From assembly GCA_905236405.1 (NCBI GenBank), contig CAJOQB010000100.1, forward strand, positions 1 to 5,143: a DNA stretch of 5,143 bases, in the 5' to 3' direction. The first letter of the stretch is position 1, and each line of letters starts with the position of its first letter. Shown in pieces: positions 1 to 3,589 of this stretch. Both the position numbers and the translations under genes were made by a program. Below the pieces are notes generated by a model, which saw only the letters and a list, made by a program, of their open reading frames with translations, searched no databases and was not told the origin of the DNA. This DNA is from an uncultured Bacteroidales bacterium. GTDB taxonomy: Bacteria; Bacteroidota; Bacteroidia; Bacteroidales; P3.

Positions 1-1035
1 GGGATCCATCTCGAAGGCGTGACCCAAGCCTTGCTGCTCTTCGGGCAAGCCTGCAGCCAGAGCCATCTGTTCGTTGATGAAGTCGCTGGCCAACACCGTG
101 TGAGCCTCTTCGTAAGCATCGGCAGTGGTCAGGTAGTTGTCCTCACCTGTATTGATGATAACGCCAGCGAAACCGTTGATGATGCGGCTGAAGTACTGGT
201 CAATCAGCGTGCGCTGCATGTTGATGTCGCGGAACAGGATGCCGTACAGAGCATCGTTGAGCATGACATCCAAGCCCTCGAGGGCGCCCATGGCGGCGAT
301 TTCGGGCATACAGAGACCCGAGCAGTAGTTGCAAAGGCGGATGTAGCGACCCACTTCCTCGCCCACTTCGTCGAGCGCCTTACGCATGATGCGGAAGTTC
401 TCCTGAGTGGCAAAAGTGCCGCCGAAGCCCTCGGTGGTGGCGCCATAGGGCACATAGTCGAGCAGGCTTTGACCCGTGGTGCGGATCACAGCGATGATGT
501 CGGCACCTTGACGAGCGCCTGCCTGTGCCTGCACCACATCCTCATAGATGTTGCCTGTGGCGACGATGATGTAAAGATAGGGTTTCGATCCTTCGCCAAT
601 GGTTTCGATATAGTGCTCGCGACGCAGACGGTTTTTGCGAATGCGGTCGATGGCAGCATCGATATAGGGCTGTAAAGCCTTGTCCAGTTCGGCTTGAGGA
701 TGAGCGGGCATCTGGGTGAGGTCTATCTTTCCGTTCATCACATCTTCGGCAATCTGTTGTGGGGTCTTTCCCGTTTCGCAGATAGCGTTGCCGAGGAAGA
801 ACATAGCACCTTGACCCAAGACACCTTTCGATTTCAACTCTTCCACCACAATATTGGGTAGCGGTACCTCGTTGGCATCCACACCGTCAATGCCCAGCAG
901 GCGACAAATTGTACGCTCTACTGCGACGGTGGTGTATTGGTTGACGAACTCTTGAACTTGTCCGGCAATGTTGTGTGCAACACTGCGTGCATGCTCCACT
1001 TTCTCAAAATCGAGACCAACTTTACTTTTTTGCAT
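1..1035 (-). CDS. kamD: Lysine 5,6-aminomutase alpha subunit (3' end beyond the window)
   Basis: The first 345 residues are visible, from ATG at 1035 to the left edge with no stop; the family is usually a little over 500 residues, so about a third is missing. The enzyme is an adenosylcobalamin- and PLP-dependent radical mutase. It moves the terminal amino group of D-lysine (or L-beta-lysine) from C6 to C5 in the cytoplasmic lysine fermentation pathway. I recognise the family from several conserved blocks: VERTICRLLGIDG (39-51), IRTTGQSLLDYVPYGATTEG (184-203), RYIRLCNYCSGLCMPEIAAM (230-249), DALYGILFRDINMQRTLIDQ (261-280) and INTGEDNYLTTADA (294-307). The alpha subunit forms the PLP-holding barrel; the B12-binding beta subunit (kamE) would be expected just past the left edge. 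The gene has its own promoter and leader, so it starts a transcription unit separate from rng. The start is fixed by the family-typical N-terminus (KVGLDFEKVEHAR). No strong Shine-Dalgarno is present. The D-ornithine 4,5-aminomutase large subunit is a more distant relative and fits less well. Confidence 0.93.
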   Translation of the reverse strand, partial: MQKSKVGLDFEKVEHARSVAHNIAGQVQEFVNQYTTVAVERTICRLLGIDGVDANEVPLPNIVVEELKSKGVLGQGAMFFLGNAICETGKTPQQIAEDVMNGKIDLTQMPAHPQAELDKALQPYIDAAIDRIRKNRLRREHYIETIGEGSKPYLYIIVATGNIYEDVVQAQAGARQGADIIAVIRTTGQSLLDYVPYGATTEGFGGTFATQENFRIMRKALDEVGEEVGRYIRLCNYCSGLCMPEIAAMGALEGLDVMLNDALYGILFRDINMQRTLIDQYFSRIINGFAGVIINTGEDNYLTTADAYEEAHTVLASDFINEQMALAAGLPEEQQGLGHAFEMDP

Positions 1036-1064
1036 AAGTTCTATATATAATTAGAATTTGTTTG

Positions 1065-1078
1065 TTATCAACTGATAA
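1065..1078. promoter_or_regulatory. 14-bp dyad in the kamD leader, possible operator
   Basis: TTATCA-AC-TGATAA is a perfect 6-bp inverted repeat with a 2-bp centre. It lies about 30 bp before the kamD start and roughly 50 bp downstream of the predicted transcription start. The position and symmetry would suit a dimeric repressor acting as a roadblock. The 2-nt loop makes it a poor RNA hairpin, so a DNA site is the likelier reading. AT-rich dyads of this size can occur by chance, and I cannot match it to a known regulator. Confidence 0.25.
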
Positions 1079-1090
1079 TTACGCCAAAGA

Positions 1091-1106
1091 GTCCCCGAAT
1101 GGAGAC
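1091..1106 (-). other. Short hairpin in the kamD 5' leader
   Basis: Read on the transcribed strand this is GTCTCC-ATTC-GGGGAC, a 6-bp stem with one G-U pair and a 4-nt loop. The plus strand would carry a C-A mismatch at the same place, so the fold favours the kamD mRNA. It sits early in the leader of about 90 nt. That leader is too short for a cobalamin riboswitch, which would otherwise be a reasonable thing to look for before a B12 enzyme. It may stabilise the mRNA or have no function. Confidence 0.3.
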
Positions 1107-1130
1107 AATTGACCGCTATTATCGGACATG

Positions 1131-1159
1131 CAAAGTTAGAGTTTTTTTCCGATATGCAA
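1131..1159 (-). promoter_or_regulatory. Bacteroidota-type promoter for kamD
   Basis: On the minus strand a TTG (1159-1157) is followed by an 18-bp spacer and TAACTTTG (1138-1131). This is an exact fit to the Bacteroidota sigma-ABfr consensus, TTG and TAnnTTTG separated by about 19 bp. Transcription would start near 1125, giving a 5' leader of about 90 nt. It lies 39 bp beyond the rng stop codon, which indicates that kamD is transcribed independently. No GC-rich rng terminator is visible between the rng stop and this promoter, so some readthrough is possible. Confidence 0.75.
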
Positions 1160-1197
1160 TCTTTTTTCTAAAAAATATTACAAAAGACAGGAGGTCG

Positions 1198-2748
1198 CTA
1201 CAGCTCTATTTCCTCTCCAATGGCGTTAAAGAACTTGTATTCCAAAAGGTTGTAACTCTCTTGAGGAATAATCTTGATGAGTGTGCGATATTTCCGCATC
1301 CATTGGATACGACGCGAGTAGAGACCCTTGGTGAGATAAGCGTGGATATAGGGGTGAGTCATCAGCGTAATCTTCTTCTCTCCCTGCACGGTCAGCAGGT
1401 ATTTGAGGTTGTTCTCAATCTCGTCCACTACCACAAGACTTTGTTTGATGGTACCTGTGCCGTTGCAGAAGGGACATTTTTCCTGCACATCGATTTCGGT
1501 ACTGGGACGCACACGCTGACGAGTGATTTGCATCAAACCGAACTTGCTCAGCGGCAGGATGGTGTGACGAGCTTTGTCGCGACGCATCTCTTCTGTCATC
1601 ACATCAAAAAGTTTTTTGCGGTTCTCCGCCTTTTCCATATCGACAAAGTCGATGATGATGATGCCGCCCATATCGCGCAGTCGCAGTTGTCGTGCAATCT
1701 CTTTTGCCGATTCGATGTTGACGGCCAGCGTGGTGTCTTCCTGTCCCGAGCCAGCCTTGATATGATTGCCGCTGTTCACGTCAATCACGTGCATTGCTTC
1801 GGTGTGCTCGATATAGAGATAGACACCTGAGCGGATGGTGACAATCTTGCCGAAAGCTCGTCGAATGTCGCGTTGTACGCCGAACTGTTCGAAGATGGGA
1901 GTCTCCATCTTGTACAGATGTACGATGTCGTCTTTCTCGGGAGCGATATTGTGGATATAGTTGCGTATCTCGTTGTAGATACCCTCGTTGTTCACAAAGA
2001 TGGCGTTGAAGTCGTCCGACAGCACGTCGCGCAGCAGAGCCGATGCCGAGTCAAGTTCCGAGTGGACTTTGGTGGGGGTGTTGATGGTCTTGAGACGTTT
2101 GGTCATGTTGGCCCACTCGTCCATCAGTCGCCGCAGGTCGGAGTCCAAATCCGACACCGACTTGCCCTCGGCGTTGGTTCTGACGATGATGCCGAAGTTC
2201 TGAGGGCGGATGCTTTGTACCAGTTTGCGGAGACGGTTTCTTTCCTCGCCGTTTTTAATCTTTTGAGATACAGACACCTTGTTGCTGAACGGCTCCAACA
2301 CCAAGAAATGGCCAGCTAACGAGATGTCGCAAGTCAGTTTGGGTCCCTTGGTCGAGATGGGCTCTTTGGTGATTTGGGTGAGGATATATTGACCCACCTT
2401 CAAGGTGGAGGAGACGTTGCCGGTCTTGGGGACAGGTGCCTCGATTTTGAAGTCCTGGAGCGTCTGCATCTTGGCGTCGCCGTTCATCGCCTGACGCAGA
2501 TATTTGTCGACTGAGGCAAATTGGGGACCCAAGTCGAGATAGTGCATGAATCCGTTCTTCTTGTCGGCTACATCCACAAAGGTGGCGTTCAGGCCGTTCA
2601 TGATTTTCTTCACTTGGCCCACCACGATGTCGCCGACGGCGTACTGGCTGTTGTTCTTCTCAGAGTGTAGCTCTACAAGTTGTTTGTCTTCGAGCAGTGC
2701 CAGTTGGGTTTCCGAATCGGAATAGGATATAATGAGTTCTTTGTTCAT
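1198..2748 (-). CDS. rng: Ribonuclease G/E family endoribonuclease
   Basis: This is a complete 516-residue protein, close to the usual RNase G length and without the long disordered scaffold tail of E. coli RNase E. The enzyme cleaves single-stranded, AU-rich, 5'-monophosphorylated RNA in rRNA maturation and mRNA decay. An S1 RNA-binding domain starts at about residue 36 (YAVGDIVVGQVKKIMNGLNA). The DNase I-like catalytic core carries the two metal-binding aspartates, D323 in HVIDVNSG and D367 in IIIIDFVDM, flanking the family block EIARQLRLRDMGG (350-362). The zinc-link motif CPFCNGTG puts cysteines at 425 and 428, which in RNase E join protomers into dimers. The C-terminal region (about 440-516) is the RNase G-like small domain. 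The start ATG at 2748 gives the expected N-terminus (MNKELIISYSDSETQLALLE), and a weak AGGT lies 7 bases upstream. I see no clear promoter in the 178 bp before it, so it may depend on readthrough from the HU operon or on a weak promoter. The stop is TAG at 1198-1200. Confidence 0.96.
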   Translation of the reverse strand: MNKELIISYSDSETQLALLEDKQLVELHSEKNNSQYAVGDIVVGQVKKIMNGLNATFVDVADKKNGFMHYLDLGPQFASVDKYLRQAMNGDAKMQTLQDFKIEAPVPKTGNVSSTLKVGQYILTQITKEPISTKGPKLTCDISLAGHFLVLEPFSNKVSVSQKIKNGEERNRLRKLVQSIRPQNFGIIVRTNAEGKSVSDLDSDLRRLMDEWANMTKRLKTINTPTKVHSELDSASALLRDVLSDDFNAIFVNNEGIYNEIRNYIHNIAPEKDDIVHLYKMETPIFEQFGVQRDIRRAFGKIVTIRSGVYLYIEHTEAMHVIDVNSGNHIKAGSGQEDTTLAVNIESAKEIARQLRLRDMGGIIIIDFVDMEKAENRKKLFDVMTEEMRRDKARHTILPLSKFGLMQITRQRVRPSTEIDVQEKCPFCNGTGTIKQSLVVVDEIENNLKYLLTVQGEKKITLMTHPYIHAYLTKGLYSRRIQWMRKYRTLIKIIPQESYNLLEYKFFNAIGEEIEL

Positions 2749-2755
2749 TGAAATT

Positions 2756-2794
2756 ACCTGTCAGGTTGTTTCAAGCAATAACCATCGGTCAGGT
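2756..2794. repeat. Direct repeat and small palindrome in the rng leader
   Basis: GTCAGGT occurs at 2760-2766 and again at 2788-2794, 28 bp apart. The first copy is part of the interrupted palindrome ACCTG-T-CAGGT (2756-2766), which ends 8 bp before the rng start codon. At RNA level the palindrome would leave a 1-nt loop, so a DNA operator or a pair of protein-binding sites is more plausible than a hairpin. The AGGT near the start codon is also the closest thing to a Shine-Dalgarno. The function is unknown and chance is not excluded. Confidence 0.3.
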
Positions 2795-2804
2795 ATCTCT
2801 CTTA

Positions 2805-2864
2805 AACTAAAAAACAAATTACACAATTCGACCGCGTATGGTCGTTGTGTAATTTGTTTTAGTT
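2805..2864 (-). terminator. Long hairpin with U-tract, likely intrinsic terminator of the HU/small-protein operon
   Basis: This is a 60-bp near-perfect inverted repeat. The outer arms (2811-2826 and 2845-2860) pair over 16 bp, and pairing continues outwards to 2805 and 2864 apart from two extra bases on one arm. An inner CGACC/GGTCG stem (2829-2833 and 2840-2844) closes a 6-nt loop, with a 2-nt bulge between the two stems. On the transcribed strand the 3' arm runs into TTGTTTTTTAG, giving the U-rich tail of an intrinsic terminator. It lies between the 29-residue gene and rng, with all neighbours on the same strand. The stem is longer and more AU-rich than a textbook terminator. Confidence 0.65.
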
Positions 2865-2872
2865 GTTAGATT

Positions 2873-2896
2873 CCCCTCCTTAAAGGTAGGCAGGGG
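2873..2896 (-). other. GC-rich hairpin in the trailer of the small basic protein gene
   Basis: On the transcribed strand CCCCT-G-CCT pairs with AGG-AGGGG, forming an 8-bp stem with one bulged G and a 7-nt loop (ACCTTTA). It lies 8 nt before the long terminator-like hairpin and 2 nt after the hairpin that overlaps the upstream stop codon. No U-tract follows it, so it is unlikely to terminate transcription alone. It could protect the mRNA 3' end or belong to a larger structured RNA. Confidence 0.5.
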
Positions 2897-2898
2897 TG

Positions 2899-2938
2899 AA
2901 GAAGAGAGTGCTACCTCAAGGGTACACTATCTCTTCTT
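2899..2938 (-). other. Inverted repeat spanning the small gene's stop codon
   Basis: AAGAAGAGA at 2938-2930 on the transcribed strand, which encodes the last Lys-Lys-Arg, pairs perfectly over 9 bp with TCTCTTCTT at 2907-2899. Inside this a GTG/CAC and TACC/GGTA stem with one bulge closes a 5-nt loop (CTTGA). The fold therefore encloses the TAG stop codon. No U-tract follows. It may be an mRNA-stabilising 3' structure, or the start of a structured RNA together with the next two hairpins. The pairing is read directly; the function is inference. Confidence 0.55.
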
Positions 2939-3016
2939 ATGTCTATTCTTGCGCAAGCGTTTTTTACGCTTGTGCGTAGACATTTTGTGACGTTTGTGTT
3001 TTTTACCGTTGGGCAT
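2927..3016 (-). CDS. 29-residue basic COX24/AURKAIP1-domain protein (mS38-like, probable ribosomal protein)
   Basis: ATG at 3016 opens 29 codons ending in TAG at 2929-2927. The product begins MPNGKKHKRHKMSTHKRKKR and ends in more Lys/Arg/His; about two thirds of its residues are basic. I recognise it as the short Bacteroidota protein annotated as AURKAIP1/COX24 domain-containing. It matches the C-terminal motif of the mitochondrial ribosomal protein mS38, where the KRKKRLRKNRHKKR block is characteristic. Mitochondrial mS38 is embedded in rRNA of the small subunit, so a role as a small ribosomal protein is likely but inferred. It starts 30 bp after the HU stop codon, in a very AT-rich gap without Shine-Dalgarno, and is probably cotranscribed with HU. 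It has no catalytic residues, signal peptide or membrane segment. It is too short for most gene finders. Its last codons form one arm of an inverted repeat. Confidence 0.88.
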   Translation of the reverse strand: MPNGKKHKRHKMSTHKRKKRLRKNRHKKR

Positions 3017-3046
3017 AACTTGAATGATTTATTATTTATTATTTCT

Positions 3047-3328
3047 TTATTTCAATTTCTTGACATCTTCCATGAAGACCTTGGCGGGTTTGAAAGCAGG
3101 AATGTTGTGAGCGGGGATGATAATGGTGGTTTTCTTGGAGATGTTACGTCCTGTTTTCTCAGCACGTTTACGGATGATAAAACTACCAAAACCACGCAGA
3201 TAAACATTCTCACCTTTGGCAAGCGAGTCTTTGACGACAACCATCAGTTCTTCAATTGTAGCCAGCACAGCTGCTTTCTCGATGCCGAGGTTATGGCTTA
3301 TTTCGGTAACTACTTCTGCCTTAGTCAT
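3047..3328 (-). CDS. HU/IHF family nucleoid DNA-binding protein
   Basis: This complete 93-residue protein has the usual HU size. The N-terminal helices (about 1-40, MTKAEVVTEISHNLGIEKAA) form the dimer interface. The beta-sheet signature VYLRGFGSF (42-50) follows, then the DNA-binding arm (about 51-75) and IPAHNIPAFKPAK (71-83). HU dimers bind DNA with little sequence preference, bend it and organise the nucleoid. One oddity stands out: the arm tip reads GRNIS (60-64), whereas classical HU and IHF have GRNP, whose proline at about residue 63 intercalates and kinks DNA. I believe this replacement is common in some Bacteroidales HU copies, so it is probably a lineage trait, not damage. A Bacteroidota promoter lies about 70 bp upstream, and the small COX24-like gene follows after 30 bp. 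The start is fixed by the family N-terminus. I cannot say which HU/IHF subtype it is. Confidence 0.95.
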   Translation of the reverse strand: MTKAEVVTEISHNLGIEKAAVLATIEELMVVVKDSLAKGENVYLRGFGSFIIRKRAEKTGRNISKKTTIIIPAHNIPAFKPAKVFMEDVKKLK

Positions 3329-3395
3329 AATGATGAATTCTTAAAATTATTTTTTATATCTATTGTATTGTGTCTCTATGGCACAAATCGGTTTG

Positions 3396-3424
3396 CAAAA
3401 GTAGAAAAAATATTTTATGTACAA
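3396..3424 (-). promoter_or_regulatory. Bacteroidota-type promoter for the HU operon
   Basis: On the minus strand TTG (3424-3422), an 18-bp spacer and TACTTTTG (3403-3396) match the Bacteroidota consensus TTG and TAnnTTTG exactly. The spacer has the same length as in the kamD promoter. Transcription would start near 3390, leaving an AT-rich leader of about 60 nt before the HU start codon at 3328. This makes HU and the downstream 29-residue gene an operon separate from uvrB. Confidence 0.78.
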
Positions 3425-3456
3425 TAAAATTTTTTCTTCCGATGGTTTTCTGATGG

Positions 3457-3480
3457 GTAATATGTTTGTGTAATATGTTT
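3457..3480. repeat. Tandem 11-bp direct repeat upstream of the HU promoter
   Basis: GTAATATGTTT occurs at 3457-3467 and 3470-3480, 13 bp apart, and a partial third copy (AATATG) begins at 3481. The repeats lie about 33-56 bp upstream of the promoter's -33 element. An activator or HU itself could bind there. The 13-bp period does not match one helical turn, and AT-rich sequence repeats easily, so the evidence is thin. Confidence 0.3.
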
Positions 3481-3524
3481 AATATGAGTGTTATATATCG
3501 TGTTCTTTTGTTAAAGAAATATTC

Positions 3525-3561
3525 AATACACACCCTCAGGAGGAAGTGTGAAAAGTGTATT
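3525..3561 (-). terminator. Weak candidate terminator of uvrB
   Basis: AATACAC (3561-3555 on the transcribed strand) pairs with GTGTATT (3531-3525) over 7 bp. The loop contains further partial pairing (CACAC with GTGTG). The following sequence, GAATATTTCTTT, is T-rich but not a clean T-run. It begins 29 bp after the uvrB stop codon and precedes the HU promoter, where a terminator would be expected. The position supports the call more than the structure does. Confidence 0.35.
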
Positions 3562-3589
3562 CCACAGGGCGAAAAAGTGAAATTTGAAC

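Noticed and set aside
2..7. BamHI site GGATCC at the very edge, suggesting a cloning junction
   Set aside because: The bases encode Met-Asp-Pro in frame within a conserved kamD stretch, so they are natural sequence.
19..675. Plus-strand open frame of 218 codons
   Set aside because: It lies fully opposite kamD, whose minus-strand product is conserved throughout; the plus-strand product resembles no family I know and reflects codon bias.
1036..1130. Cobalamin riboswitch before the B12-dependent kamD
   Set aside because: The leader is only about 90 nt and has no B12-box-like conserved core that I can see.
1141..1197. AT-only dyad TTTTTT-AG-AAAAAA region as a terminator of rng
   Set aside because: It has no GC pairs and almost no loop, and it overlaps the promoter spacer of kamD; homopolymer runs explain it.
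1099..1830. Plus-strand open frame of 243 codons
   Set aside because: It is antisense to the 3' half of rng and crosses the kamD promoter; it has no recognisable domain.
2939..3427. Plus-strand open frame of 162 codons
   Set aside because: It is antisense to both HU and the 29-residue gene and reads through the HU promoter; no family resemblance.
3503..3518. TTCTTT-TGTT-AAAGAA hairpin as a uvrB terminator
   Set aside because: The 6-bp stem is nearly all A/T and no T-run follows on the transcribed strand.
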